Part shown: one piece after another, positions 24,215 to 37,242 of the stretch
Numbering within the stretch: the stretch's first letter is position 1
Layout of the letters: every line of letters starts with the position of its first letter
Assembly (NCBI GenBank): GCA_036874045.1
Contig: CM072341.1
Coordinates: 11,730,501 to 11,794,500 of the forward strand
Direction: 5' to 3'
Source of the DNA: Cymodocea nodosa
Taxonomy: Eukaryota; Streptophyta; Magnoliopsida; Alismatales; Cymodoceaceae
DNA length: 64,000 bases
Notes under the pieces: generated by a model
Seen by the model: the letters and a program-made list of their open reading frames with translations, nothing else
Told to the model about the DNA's origin: nothing
Database searches by the model: none
Program-made: the position numbers and the translations under genes

Positions 24215-25070
24215 ATGGCTAATAAGTTGTTTTCAACTGAAATGGCAACAATTGAGAAATTGAATAGGGTTAACTATGAGATGTGGCATAGGAAGATAAA
24301 ACATGCTTTGGAATATGACAATCTAGAACATGTAATTGAAACTAATCCTCTTGAAACTAGAAATAATATTTCTGAAACTAAAATTAGGAAATGGAAAATT
24401 GAAGATAAGAAAGCAAAAAGTCTTATGTTCATATTTATGGAGGATAGTTTAATTAAATGTTTTGAAATATACACTACTACTTACACATTGTAGAATGCTT
24501 TGAAAGAAAAGTATGTCAAAACATCTGAGATGAATACTCAGCTTCTTTTTCAAAAGTATAACTCTTGCAAAATGTCAAAGGAACAAAATGTAGTGGAACA
24601 TATTAACAATATGATTATCATGGTAAAAGATTTAGCTACTACAGGAACACCCATACCTGAAAGACTGTAAATAGCTATCATATTAAATAGTTTGCCACAA
24701 AGTTTTGATATGGTGACCACATCTCTTAGGTCAACCCCACTTCAACTTTCTGAATTACCAACTAGGTTGAGTATAGAATAGGAAATAAAGATTAGTCGAA
24801 AGCGTTATGAAACCAATCTGGAAGAAGCAAATGTCGCATTTCAGAAGCCAAGGAATCATAAAAGAAAATACAAGAAGCCAAATCAAGCGTAAGGAAAGAA
24901 ACCATAAGGTTCTTGTCATGCTTGTGGCCAATTTGGTCACTACAAGGTAAATTATCCTAAAAAGGATGGAAATAAATGCAAGACCTTAAAACAAAATGCA
25001 AAGAAAAAGAATATTTTTGTCGACATTGTGGAATGTAATAATGTTGTTGTTCCAAATTCAAACGAATGAT
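24215..25070 (+). pseudogene. Copia-1 gag remnant
   Basis: MANKLFSTEMATIEKLNRVN starts a UBN2-type copia gag (NYEMWHRKIKHAL). Stops occur near 24,491, 24,667 and later. The nucleocapsid zinc knuckle near 24,919-24,958 reads CHACGQFGHYKVNYP, so its last cysteine is replaced by asparagine. Confidence 0.85.
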
Positions 25071-25074
25071 GAGT

Positions 25075-26495
25075 TGATTCTCGTGCTACTAGGCACATTA
25101 TCAAAACCACGACAAGACTAAAAACCTTCAAAGAATTTAGTCTTAGGGAACAATGCATCTACATGGGTAACAACATCTATCTAGATGTGGAAGGTATTGG
25201 CACCTATCATTTGAATTTGGGAGATAGCATTATGGTACTTAAAGACGTCCTCTATGCACCTAGCATGAGGCAAAATCTAATATCTATCGATGCTCTTGTG
25301 AAAAATGGCTTGAAAGTTCAATTTTATAACAAACATGTATCCATAGATAAAGACAAAAAGGTTTTTGCTATGGGAAAATATGTACTGAAACATGACTTAT
25401 TTTGTATTCTTGTTGTTGATGTTGAAATAAATGAAATTAATATGGCTTCTAGTTATATCTTGTGTTATTTAACGAAATGTGAATTGTGGCATTTAAGATT
25501 AGTTCATGTTAACATGCATAGAATGAAACAAATGGTAAAATTAAATATGTTGCCTCATATGAATGACATGGAATCTAAAAAATGTCAACATTGCTTAGTT
25601 GGAAAAATGACAAAGAAATCCTTTGGAAAGGGACATAGATCAAATGAATTATTAGGCTTATTCATTCTGAAGTATGTGGTCCACTTAGTATTAAAACATA
25701 TAATCACAAGAAATATTTGTGACTTTCATAGATGATTATCCAAGATATTCTTATGTGTATTTAATATATCATAAAAGTGAGGTATTAACATGTTATAGTA
25801 AGTACAAGTTGGAAGTAGAAAAACAACTTGGAAGGAATATTAAGATGTTAAGGTCAGATAGCGGTCGGGAATACAATTCAAAGGAATTTAAACTATATTA
25901 TGAAATGCATGGAATCAAAAGGCAAACTACAATGCCTTATACACCACAACAAAATGGTGTGGCAAAAAAGAAAAACAAAACTCTAATGAATTCTGTTAGA
26001 TGCATACTTTCACATTCAAGTCTATCTAAAGAATTTTGGGGAGAAGTTTTGCTTACAGCAAATCACGTATTGAATAGAGTTCCCTCTGAATCTTTACCTT
26101 CCACATCTTATGAGTGGTGGATTGGAACAATGCCTAATTTACATTATTTAAGGAAATTGGGTTGTATAACCCATGTACTTATTCCTAGACAATTAAGGGA
26201 TAAGTTGGAATTTAGAAATATTAAGTGTATATTTATAGGCTATTGTGAGAATTCTTTTGGTTATAGGTTTTACAATAAAGAAAAGGGAATTATTGAAAAT
26301 AGAAATGCTACTTTTCTAGAAAGCTCAAATGTAAAAGAGAAAAATGAAATAGAAAAGGAACCACTATTTGTAATGGATGATGACTATTTTAATAATATCC
26401 CAAAAAATGACCCTATAGTTGAAGGGGAACAAAATATGGAAAATGAATCCATGAAAATTGTGGTTGAAAATCAAAATGAGTCTTGTTCAGAATGA
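25075..26495 (+). pseudogene. Copia-1 protease and integrase remnant
   Basis: The protease site reads DSRATRH instead of DSGAT. A GAG-pre-integrase block (CELWHLRLVHVNMHRMKQM) and the CQHCLVGK zinc-binding region follow. The integrase core has FIDDYPRYSYVYL and LRSDSGREY, but the catalytic glutamate block reads QQNGVAKKKNK, with lysine where glutamate is expected. A frame change occurs near 25,720. The integrase C-terminal part continues to the stop at 26,495. Confidence 0.88.
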
Positions 26496-26499
26496 AAAA

Positions 26500-28575
26500 G
26501 TGCATAATATTAAAGTTTAAATAATGGTTAATTGCATAATATTTAGCTTATCATATGAGAATTAAGTCATTATGTTATAATTACACTGTTATATGTCTTA
26601 ATGAAAGAATCTACATAATTTCAAAGAATTAGCATTAATTAAGTATATTTCTACATTATCAGTGAGTTACAGGATTTTTAATTCCTAAGTATCTGAATTA
26701 TCTATTATTTTGGAGAGTTATATTTAATGTACTAGACAGTTATGTTTTAAATGCTAAAAAAATATTTTATTATTTCCTAGAGTACACATGTTGAAACCTT
26801 AATGCATGACTTAAGTGGATTTTCAGTAAGTTATCTAGTAACTATTCAAAATACATCTGAGTATCAGATAGTTAGGTTTAAGTATCTGAAATATATTTTT
26901 ACTCATTAAATTAGAATTATGCACGTGTTGAATTTAAATGTTTTACTATGTCACGTGAGTTGCACATGTTAAACTCAAACAGTTAGCATAACTATACGCA
27001 TTGTGTTAGTGTTATGCAGAAATAGGAAATGTAAACTTTTAGATAGTTAATGTTTCGTTTTAGTCGAAGAGTTATGTTAAAAACTCATGTAGTTAAGTTA
27101 TCTACACATGTGTTTTAATGTTTTAAGTTTTCACATGTGTTCCATGTGTGTTAGGTATTGAAAAATCAGAGAGTTAGATAATTGTTCAAGTTTTATACAC
27201 ATGGATGGATAACTATTCAAGTTTTATAAAATAATTAACGAATAGATAAATTTTCTTGTTTAGTAATGTGTTTTGTAGGTGCAAGAACTAGAAGAGTTAC
27301 AAGAAGATACAATACGAAGGAAAACCACGATTGCACGCATTACGTAGGAATTAACTCGTGGAATGAAGAAGAAATCACCATCATTGATATAAATGAAGGA
27401 AATCCAACTAATCATTTAAGTAGAAGTAGTTACTACTAAAAGAAATATAAAAGAAGAGGAGAAAACTATGGGGAGAGAGGTGGAGAACCGTGCTAATTGT
27501 AGAAAGCATCGAAAGTTCCCTAAAGCTCCACACCACCACCAAAATCACCAACCATTGGAGGTCTATGAGGATACTTTCCAGATGTTGAATCAATTTCAAG
27601 CCAAATATAGTGACTGACAACTACTGTGAGAAGTGATTGCGTCGTAGGAAGGAAAACCATTTTCACTAAGGACCAACTCATATCTTAAGAGATTGTATAG
27701 CTTTTAACCTTAGTTTCAAGCTGATGCTAGTATACTGAAGAGGAGATCAACTTACAAATCTTGGTTCGTGATTCTATAGGGAAAGGAGGTAAGACTGTAA
27801 GTGATTAAATTTTCAGTAGTGTAATCGTGTCGCATATAATGACGAAAGTTTTTACTGTCGATAGAGATTTTTACATTCTACCTTTCACTCATCTTTAGGA
27901 ACATATCAAAACAAAAATACCAAAAATAAATCATTATTTGTATTTACATTTAGTATTAAAGTGTTATATTATTTGTTTTGTATCGTGATTAATGTTATCA
28001 TTGTCAGTATTGTGAATGTTTTATGTTTGTTTGATTCAAAAAATAGAAAATAGTTTTATTGTTTACTGAAATTGATTTATCCCAAATACCTAAAGATTTT
28101 AATGGTTATTGTTTGAAATATCTAAATGTTAGTATTACTTAATGACAAATCTTAGATTAACTAACATTAAAAAGCTTAATTGATGTTATTTACATTTTGT
28201 GGAACTGCCCAATGTTTAGTCAAATTCCTCTGTAAATAACAGTATTTAATTGGAAAGGTAGGCTCGTAGAGTTAACTTAAGTCTACGAGGTTAGTCCGTT
28301 GAATTAACCATAACTCCACGAACTAAGTCCATTGAGTTAATTATAACTCAATGAAGTGCTCAATTGAACACATATAAACTCTAATATAAAAAACATAATA
28401 ATACACAATTCTTACTCAATATCTATGGGATTGACCTGTAGTTGCATACAAATACAATATATACTATGCACTTGTAGTTAAAATACAAATTGGACTTAAT
28501 ATCTAATTTGTGTGAAAAGTTATTTGTTTACTTCTAAAAGAATTTATTAATATAAGCATAAAAATAAATTAAACA
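26500..28575 (+). mobile_element. Nested gypsy (Athila-type) LTR inside copia-1
   Basis: About 2.1 kb of AT-rich DNA interrupts copia-1 between integrase and RT. Its end copies the layout of the LTR end at 2,350-2,496: a GGATTGACC motif (28,428-28,436), then TGCACTTGTAG, then ACAAGTTTT. A degenerate primer site TGTCACCGCTG follows at about 28,582-28,592. This suggests a 5' LTR plus primer site of an otherwise deleted element, or a solo LTR. The left boundary is approximate and I found no target duplication. The small ORF at 27,408-27,620 (-) is not recognised. Confidence 0.5.
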
Positions 28576-28766
28576 AGTTTTCTGTCACCGCTGAATAAAC
28601 AAGTTTCTGATTTAACTTTTCACAATAATACAAGCCTATAAATGGAAATAATAAAAATAGGAATGAACTGGTAGTACTTGTTAGCAATAAGGGAATAAGA
28701 CATCAATTAGCTTAGATGAATGATTATCATTTGTATTCTTGTAAGCTTTCGTGTTTATTAGTAGAT

Positions 28767-30334
28767 ATGGAGGAAAATCATAAGGAACCCATGTCCTATA
28801 AGGACGTGATGAAATCTTTAGGATTTATGGTTGGAAGCCATGAATGATGAGATTGATTCCATGAAAAATATTCAAGTGTGGGAATTGTGTAATTTACCTT
28901 AGGAAATGAAAGCTACAGAATGCAATTGAATATTTCGGAAAAAGTTAAAGGTTGATGGGTCTATTGATAAATATAAGGCCCAATTAGTTGCTAAAGGTTA
29001 TACATAGAAATCAAGAATTGATTATCAAGAAACTTACTCTCTAGTAGCTAAGCTCACTTTAATAAGAATTATATTGGTTATTGTTGCACATTTAGATTTG
29101 GAATTATATCAAATGGATGTAAAAACTATATTTCTAAATGATGACTTGTAGGAAGAAATCTACATGTCACAACCTAAAGGTTTTCAAGAGAAAGGACATG
29201 AAAGAAAAGTGTACAAGTTAAATAAGTCAATATATGGTTTGAAACAAGCATCTAGACAATTGTATCACAAGTTTCATGATGTGATTACCGGAATGAGATT
29301 TATTTTGAATAGATTAGATTATTGTATATATGTTAGGAAAAGTGGGAGCAAGTTTATTATATTATCCTTATATATAGATGATATCTTGCTTACTAGAAAT
29401 GACATTGACATGTTGACTAAAACAAAGGAAGAACTTAACTTGAAGTTTGAGATGAAAGATATAGGGGAAGCATCCTATGTTCTTAGAATTCAGATCCTTA
29501 GAGATTAAAAATCTAGGATATTGAGTATAAATTAGGAAAGATACCTACGTACAATACTAAAAAGGTTCAGAATGGAAAATTGTTCTTCAGCCTTTACACC
29601 ATATGTTTATAGGACAAAGTTAAGTAAGAACCAATATCCTAGAAAGGGGAAGGAACATTTGAGAGTACCTTATACTCAAGTGGTTGGAAGTTTGATGTAC
29701 GCGATGTTGTGTACTAGACCGAACTTGGCATATGTAATGAGTCTTGTTAGTAGGTATCAAAGTAATCCTAGAATAAAACATTGGGAAGCTATCAAGAGAA
29801 TAATGAAATATATATAAAAAGAACTTTGCACCACAAGTTGACTTATTAAGCGGATGAGCTTAAAATGCTTGGTTATATAGATGCAAATCTAGGTGATGAC
29901 AAAGATGATTGGAAGTCTACCTTAGGACATATATTCATCTTTGGAGGTGTAATTGTATCTTGGGATAGTAAAAAGCAAGGATGTATAATGAAATATACAT
30001 AGGAAGTTGAATATGTTGCTTGTAGTGCAACTACATCACATGTAGTTTAGATCAAGAGATTTATAAATAATTTAAATCTCAATTTGATAAGTGGTTCCAT
30101 AGAAATGTATTGTGATAATCAAGCGTCAATTAATCTTATACATAGTGGTGCTAATAGATCAAGAGGAAAGCATATTAACATACATTATCACTATATTCCT
30201 AATATAGTGATGAAAGGGAAAATAAAATTGAGTTATATTCCCAAAGAAGATATGATTGTTGATCTTTTGACAAAATGAATTCTAGCGAAAAAATTCATTA
30301 AGTTTGTAAACTTAATGAGATTAAGAACATTCTC
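28767..30334 (+). pseudogene. Copia-1 reverse transcriptase and RNase H remnant
   Basis: RT begins near MEENHKEPMSYKDVMKSL. Recognisable blocks are KAQLVAKGYT, QMDVKTIFLN, SIYGLKQASRQLY, the catalytic YIDDILLT, VGSLMYAMLCTRPNLAY, and an RNase H with EMYCDNQASINLIH. Stops near 28,900, 28,929, 29,008, 29,150, 29,506 and 29,815, and a 1-base offset near 28,815, make it non-functional. Confidence 0.9.
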
Positions 30335-30452
30335 ATGAATAGTGGGAGTGGAAACTGAAAATTGACATTATACACTTCAGAAATAGTGAGAGTGGAAGTA
30401 AAACATCTCCATACATGGAATTTTTGCATAGTCTTCGTCACCAAGTGGGAGA

Positions 30453-30759
30453 TGTGAATAATGGTTGTTGAAGACCATGAAACGAAAGGGAGAAATAGTC
30501 AACCGTTTCTCCTTCCCAACAATGAATGATCGGAATAAATGGCCAACCATTGAAGGTTTGATTTATTTTGGCAATTACACCTTTTGGGGAGAAAGGGAAG
30601 AGAAGGGGTGGAGGGTGTGGTGGAATTTTCCCTTGTAAAAAGAGAAAGAGGTGAATAAGGTTAGATCATTGAAAAATCCTTACCTTTTTTTTTCCACCAC
30701 TCATCGGAGCTCCAAATCTATCGTTGGAAACCTCCTTGACATCAACAAATAAACCCACA
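30453..30759 (+). repeat. 3' LTR of copia-1
   Basis: TGTGAATAATGG to AACCCACA, directly after AAGTGGGAGA (30,443-30,452). Confidence 0.9.
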
Positions 30760-33049
30760 CAGTTGTGCTCTACAAGCGAATTATAGTCCGTCAAATAAAA
30801 AAAGAAGGAAACCATGAATTTCCATCCGAATATCAACATTTAAGATTTAATTTGCAAAATGTGTTGAATTATAAGATCGATGTTTTTATCATTGACTAAT
30901 ATTTTTTTTTAATTCAAGTGGAGAAATTCCAGCGATCTAATTGCTTTGACAATAAAAAGAGGGACCACACGCATATCTAAGTGTCCCCTGGTTATTATTT
31001 GGAAAAAGTTGATTTTCATGTAGATGGATTGATGCTCCGCAACGTGAATGCCTGGCTTTTCTTTTATAACAACTATTTTTTTCCGAACCTTTCCACGGTC
31101 TTTCTTGTAAATCCCTTGATCGACCTGGTCATATGATTGTACAGTTGATCTGTAAATTGATTGAAGCCAAATTTAATATTTTAGCATCTTTTCTAAATAA
31201 TTTAGGATGCAGGAACGTTCGAACTATTTATAATTAAAATTATCCGTATTTTACAAAGCAGTCATCAATCACTACCACCACCTCTTGAAGATTACACGTA
31301 AAACCACATTTAACTCGTATTATATATACTTAAGTAAATTATAAGATAAAAAGCAATGGTCTACCGCAGAATTTTCTTTTACGACGATATATTGCAGTTA
31401 GTTAATTTTTTCCATTTCCCTATGTTCTGGACTTCATATTTTTTAACCCTTTTCTGGGTGATCTGGCCCGTCTAAACAATATTTCTTTTGACGAAAAGTG
31501 TGAGAATTATATATTCTTTAATATTTTAAGCTAAATAACTCGTTCATGTAGTTTTCTTCTTTAGGCCTGCCTTTTTGTTGAGCCTTGTTGTAGCCTTGTC
31601 TAAACCCTTTGTGTTGTTCGTTCATCTTGATGAATTTACCGTTTTGTTTCCCAGTTGGAAATTTCCTTTAACTTCAAAAAGGAAAGAAAAAAAAAAAAAA
31701 AAAAAAAAAAAACAGCTTTAATTTGTTGCAGGTTGTGTAAATTAAATCGAGCATGCACGTAATGTCATGATACGTACAGCACCGTCCGAACCTCACCACT
31801 CCCAGTAAATTAATGATAATCGACGAAGGAAGTGCGGAGTCTGATCGACCGAACGGCGACGGCCCTTCCCTTCCCCATCTTGCAACGATCGTCGCAGACA
31901 TATATCTCAGACTTTTCGCATATATATATATATATATATATATGATGTGAACCCAATTAATGGAGCTGTCAGGCTTCGGCCGGCGGCTCGAGCGTACGCC
32001 GGAACCGTTTTTCCGGTGGAGTCAAATCAAACGAGGATGACGTGTGCTTGGCAAAAGTGACGCCTCACCGGCAGCATCGGGTGCGGTCGACGAGGACAAC
32101 GCATCTTCCCTGGCCGTCGGTTGGCCCGGGCCCTCAGTTCACCTCCCGGACGCTTCTCCCACACATGGGGTCCGGTGAGCGGTACCCATCACAGATCGCT
32201 AACAGCTCTCCTAGCTCCTTCGTTTCCTTTCGCCAAATATACGAATACGATCGATGTTTATTATATATGCATATATATACTGCCCATGTCGCGAGTACTG
32301 TTCTTTCGGGAAAATTCTACGTACGACTTTCGTCGTCGTAAATTAAGAAATAAGTATATATTTATTTAGCGTTTATAAATGAATGTTTTTCTTATATTTT
32401 AAATGTCGGATTTGAATCGATGATTGGGCGTAAAGAATTCTATATATGGTGACTTATTTCCCTAATCGATTGTTTTCTTTACCTTTAATCTTACGTAGTT
32501 CCTTGTTCTTTTTACAATCTCTTCCCTTGGCACATGCAGATGTGTGGAGAGGTTTTTCTTTTCTTTTCTTCTCTTACATACATTATCCATCCTACTACGT
32601 ACGTACTACTTTTTCTAACATATGCAGATCCCATCCAATATTACGGAGATGCCATACATTTCCAAAAGCTAACTAAATTTTTGCGGTACTACATGTATAT
32701 GTATTTGACAACTTTTAATTAGGAACAAATTAAGCGTAACTAAAAATTGTAAACGATATTAATTGGATATCCACCATGTAAAACACACTTTTTTCCTCCT
32801 CTCAAGTGTGGTTTGCTTGCCAATGCTGGTTGGTTCGTGGTTTGGTGGACCATCCATCTTTGCTTCGTTTCTCCCCTTTTTCAACTGTCCCATCTTTTTT
32901 TCCCAATTCCCCTCACTCCTCCTCTTCTTCTTCCTCCTCCTCCTCCTCCTCCTCCTCCTCGCTGCTCAGAATTTCATGCATCACATGCCTTCCTTCCTAA
33001 TCCTCCACCGGTGGCGGTAGCTAGCAGTTGTACGTACCCACGGCGATCG
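30760..33049. other. Intergenic region upstream of PLATZ gene
   Basis: No gene found. Contains a poly-A run at about 31,687-31,713, a TA run at about 31,920-31,943, and a GC-richer patch at 31,975-32,200. A TCC/CTC-rich tract at about 32,920-32,960 lies in what is probably the PLATZ promoter or 5' UTR. Confidence 0.5.
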
Positions 33050-34054
33050 ATGGCCTCACTGCTCGCTCCGCCGTGGCTAGAGCAGCTGCTCACCACGCCA
33101 TTCTTCTCTACGTGCCGGGCACATGTGGATGCGGCCCGCAGCGAGTGTAACATGTTCTGCGTCGACTGCCCCTCCGCCACCGCCTTCTGCTTCTACTGCC
33201 GCTCCTCCTTCCACTCCGACCATCGCACCATCCAAGTCGGTACAACAGTAACGTCCTTTATCCGCCAGATTCATTAATGTTGTAGTTTAGTTTAGTTCCT
33301 TTCTGGATCTCTCATCTTCATCACCACCAATTGGGTATTGTTATTTAACCCTATCTGTATATGAATTGATGGCCTCGACGCAGATACGGAGATCGTCGTA
33401 CCACGACGTCGTCAGAGTGGCCGAGATCCAGAAGCTCCTCGACATCGGAGGCGTGCAAACGTACGTCATCAACAGCGCCCGTGTCCTCTTCCTCAATGAG
33501 AGGCCCCAGCCGAGAGGCGGTGGCAGCTCGACCTCCTCCGGTGCCACCACCGCCGCCGCATCATCCGCGGGAAGAAGCTTCGTCGGCGGCGGCGGTGGTG
33601 CGCCCCACATCTGCGAGGTGTGTTCACGCACCCTCCTCGACCCCTTCCGCTTCTGCTCCCTCGGTTGTAAGGTATGTATATATATATAACAATGAATTAA
33701 TCGAAGACAAGTGGACGTCAATATCCCATTAATTAATTGGTTATATTCTTCCCAACGGAGGAAATGCAGCTGGAGAGGATACGGAGGAGGGGCGACGCGT
33801 GCTTCGTCCTGGACGGCGATGGGGAAGACCAAGAGGAAGGATCGATGGGAAGAGCGGCGGCAGTGGTGGTCACGGGAGAGGGGAGACGGAGGAGGAGGAG
33901 GGGAAGATTGGTGGTGGTGGCCGGAGAAGGAAAGGATGGCATGTTGTCGTCGTCGTCCTCCCCGCCGCCAGCTCCGGCGCCAATGGTTGCCGGTTCTCCG
34001 ACTCCCGGGCGGCGGAGAAAAGGTGTTCCCCAGCGTGCGCCCTTGACCTCCTAA
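33050..34054 (+). CDS. PLATZ zinc-binding transcription factor (3 exons, 252 aa)
   Basis: Exons 33,050-33,235, 33,384-33,671 and 33,770-34,054, all GT-AG with reading frame kept (62, 96 and 94 codons). PLATZ proteins are plant-specific zinc-dependent, A/T-rich-sequence DNA-binding proteins, mostly nuclear repressors. Exon 1 holds the first zinc module: C22-x2-H25, C37-x2-C40, C47-x2-C50, H55-x2-H58. Exon 2 starts [12 protein letters not shown], includes [20 protein letters not shown], and carries the second module C139-x2-C142-x10-C153-x3-C157. A Ser/Ala/Gly-rich insert (about residues 107-134) separates them. The C-terminus [15 protein letters not shown] fits the conserved RRKG-x-P-x-RAP tail. 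The start is the first in-frame ATG giving the family N-terminus. Exons are much more GC-rich than the introns. It appears intact; the subfamily is not assigned. Confidence 0.94.
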
Positions 34055-36613
34055 CCAACTCATCAATTTCTCACACATTTTTGATTGCTGTTGTTGAGGC
34101 AGCAGTCCTGTATGTTCATTAATTTATAATTGGCGATAAGTGTTTATAAGCATTCGCATGGGATGAGTATAATATATATAGTGGTAACCCTTCCATAGCT
34201 GCGTCTGCTTTAAGTTAAGATCAATCGTAAATATATTTTACAAGGTAATTAATTTTAATTCAGTATCATGATTAGTTTTAAGTTGCCAGCTCTTTATTTC
34301 TATAAAGATTCTTTTTTCTTTTTTTTTGATGAAATTATTCTTCAATATATATACTATAAGATCGAATAATTGAGTATTTTGTAGTTTACCGCACATTAAT
34401 CTTATCGATCGTGTATATATATATATATATATATATATCATCTTGCTTTAATTAGACGACGCTAATTAAGCATGAATATTAGATGTAGAGGAAACGTTTT
34501 ATATACCCATAGCCAGCTATGGGCCATGTGACGAGGAGAAGGCGTTGCACGACCACTACTCACGAAACCTCGACTCCAACGATTTCCTCGTCCAAACATC
34601 TTTCGTCCACGTAGTAATGTTTGATTCAAATTTAATATTGTTTTGAGAAAATCTTGTTTATTGAAGATCGACAAGCATTAATTTTTTTTTTTTTTTTCCC
34701 TATCTTTTTAGGTAATTCTTTTGTGACCTGGCCTCAGAAATACAGAATAATATTTTTGCAATTTTCCTCAATTGATTCCGAACAAACTTTTCGTAACTAG
34801 CATTAGAATGAATATTTGAAATGTCAAACCTATTATATATGGGCATGTTTTGTTGTCCATAATCTTCTGTAATATAATCCGATTACATTACATTATTTTT
34901 GGTTTTATGATTACAAGCATTAAGATAAATGAAGTTCTCTGAGGCATCATTTAATTAACTCTACAGTAACCGAAAGAGCCGTTCAAATACGACTTTAATA
35001 AGCGGAGTTTTCCATCTTATCCATCCATGCATGCACGCGATTCTCCTTCCCTCGATATATGAGATTTATTTTTATTTGTCAGCGGAAATTTTTTTTTCCT
35101 TTGCAATTAATATCTCTGCTAGATATATAGTTGTGTTTTATCGCAAAAACCATCTCAGCTCTTAGGTACATCAATCAATCGGTAAAAGATTTTTATCACA
35201 AAAAATCATAATTAAATAAAATGATTAGGAGCACTTCTTCTAGAGCTTCAACTAAGATCATCAGTACGTAGGAGGAGTGATTTCTTGTAATGAAGTCTAA
35301 CAACAAACGTTACTTGATTTAATTTGTGTCCATCTCAAGAGAACTGAAGCTCCATCAAATCAAACAACACCATTGAAACGTTACCATTATTGAAAGGAGG
35401 CGCTAAGTTTCTGGTAAAAAACATTTCCTGTAACTACTTAATTTTTTCTTGAATATATATATATATATGTATATATGAGAGGGTAGAAGCAGCATAATAT
35501 ATATATGGATGTGAACATTATATACTTTTAAATACTTGGTAAAAATTTTATTTAAATTAAACAAATACTAATACTTTATCTAAATTAAGGTATTAAAATT
35601 GGTCAACTATGCTAAATTTCAACCATTGATTTCAGATTAAAAATGAATAAATTTCAAGTTAAGTTTAAATTGTAATATATGGTATGGTAGATATATATAC
35701 CATTGATGAACTACCGAGATAAATTTTTTACTTTTGTAAAATGTAATTAAATATATTATCATGCATGTGATTACAGGGAAAAAAAAATCCTATAGACACC
35801 TACACCTACATATTCATATTTCTAAAAAAAAAAAAAAAAAAAAAAACATGTACAAAGCAATGTAGGGTCGGTCTTGCATTTAGATGAGAAGGGTTAAATG
35901 ATATATAATCCTATCAAATTCAATGCAAGTCATGCATCAAAGGCAGTGGAATATATATAGCTAATGCGTGTGGGGATGTCATGTGGTGGTTGAAGCATTG
36001 CTATATATATATGTGTCCTTCAAAATCAATAATTGAGGTTGTGCACATGCATGCTTGGGAATGGTACCGTGCATTGTCCCTAGTCTTACATTTTTCTAAT
36101 CAACAAACGATAATGCAATTGATATCTCTTTAATTCTTTTCGTAAGGTACATAAAAAATGGTTTAAGTTTGAATATATGTAGACATAAATGGTATTTCAC
36201 TACTTAATTTCATGTCTTTGTCTCGATCTCCCTCACTTTACATGGAGCATAACAACATACAACTACACCCTAAAATACACGAACTCTGGCTGGCCTCCAT
36301 GGGAGGTGTAGATGCATGTGTGTGCATATATATATATATCAAAGCAAGGACCACAAACGAACAACAAGTAGAGGTCCATATCATCACAAGCATTTGTATT
36401 AATTTCTAAGGATTATGGGTTTACTTCTATTTCTACATATCCATGCGTATCCCTTTCATCGATGTCATTTTTGAGTACGGATCTAGTTCATCGATCCCTA
36501 TCATGTGTTCCTTCTTCCATCAATTATCTAATTTTTAAGCCACAGATAGATCGATCAATCACTATGCTATTAATTGATACATATAAGATGTAGAACATCA
36601 ATGACGAGGTTTA
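34055..36613. other. Intergenic, PLATZ to MITE
   Basis: AT-rich spacer with a TA run near 34,416-34,438, an A run at about 35,825-35,847, and several short TATATA stretches. No gene recognised; the first part will include the PLATZ 3' UTR. Confidence 0.45.
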
Positions 36614-37242
36614 GGAGGTGTTTGTGCACCCAGAAAATGACGGAAAACGTAGAAAAAGAAAATGGCAGAAAATTTTCCTTCATTTTCTACCATTTTCTCT
36701 TGATATATAAGAAAATTTTTCTTTCATTTTCTAACCTTCTAATCTCTAAAACTAATGGAAAATGAATGAAAAGAAAATATGAATTATCACAGAATATATT
36801 AACAACATGCAATTTTAATATAGAAATTATTTATATCTTTAATAGATGAAAATTGATATTATAAGAGATATGTGGAATAATAAAGATGTGTAAAATATAT
36901 TTTATATTGTAACAATTATTATAAATGACTTTATCTTATATTATTTATAATAAATTTTGTTATTCTCTATCTTATAGATAAATAAAAAAATATTTAATTT
37001 ATTAATTTTAATATTTTTATTTTGTAAATAAACATATATATTTTATATTTTATGATTTTTCGTCATTTTCTATTCTATGCATAAATACATGTATTTCAAA
37101 TTCCATCATTTTTTGTTCTATGCACAAACACTTTGATTTTCTACTGATTTTCCCTTACTTTATGTCATTTTCATTTCCATCATTTTCTATGATATTCCGT
37201 CATTTTCTTTCTACTATTTTCCGGTGCACAAACACCCCCTTA
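36611..37242. mobile_element. Tourist-like (PIF/Harbinger) MITE with TTA target duplication
   Basis: Element 36,614-37,239 (626 bp) starts GGAGGTGTTTGTGCACC and ends with its inverted complement GGTGCACAAACACCCCC, one mismatch in 17. TTA flanks both sides (36,611-36,613 and 37,240-37,242), as expected for PIF/Harbinger. Beyond the terminal repeats both ends are rich in GAAAATGACGG/CCGTCATTTTC words. No transposase ORF, so non-autonomous. A partial internal copy of the end (ATGCACAAACAC) lies near 37,118-37,129. Confidence 0.85.

Larger units (their letters stand above)
23038..30759 (+). mobile_element. Ty1/copia element (copia-1) with nested insertion
   Basis: Bounded by LTRs at 23,038-23,342 and 30,453-30,759, with a tRNA-iMet primer site and a polypurine tract AAGTGGGAGA just before the 3' LTR. 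Domain order is gag, protease, integrase, RT, RNase H, which marks Ty1/copia. Flanking bases TAGCT and CAGTT match at three of five positions and may be a decayed target duplication. All coding parts are broken. A gypsy LTR-like insertion of about 2.1 kb separates integrase from RT. Confidence 0.9.

Noticed and set aside
27280..27900. Gene or viral-like fragment within the nested segment of copia-1
   Set aside because: Short reading-frame pieces gave no consistent domain; the LTR explanation fits better.
33341..34078. 245-codon minus-strand ORF over the PLATZ gene
   Set aside because: Shadow of GC-rich PLATZ exons; the plus-strand exons carry conserved zinc motifs and splice sites.
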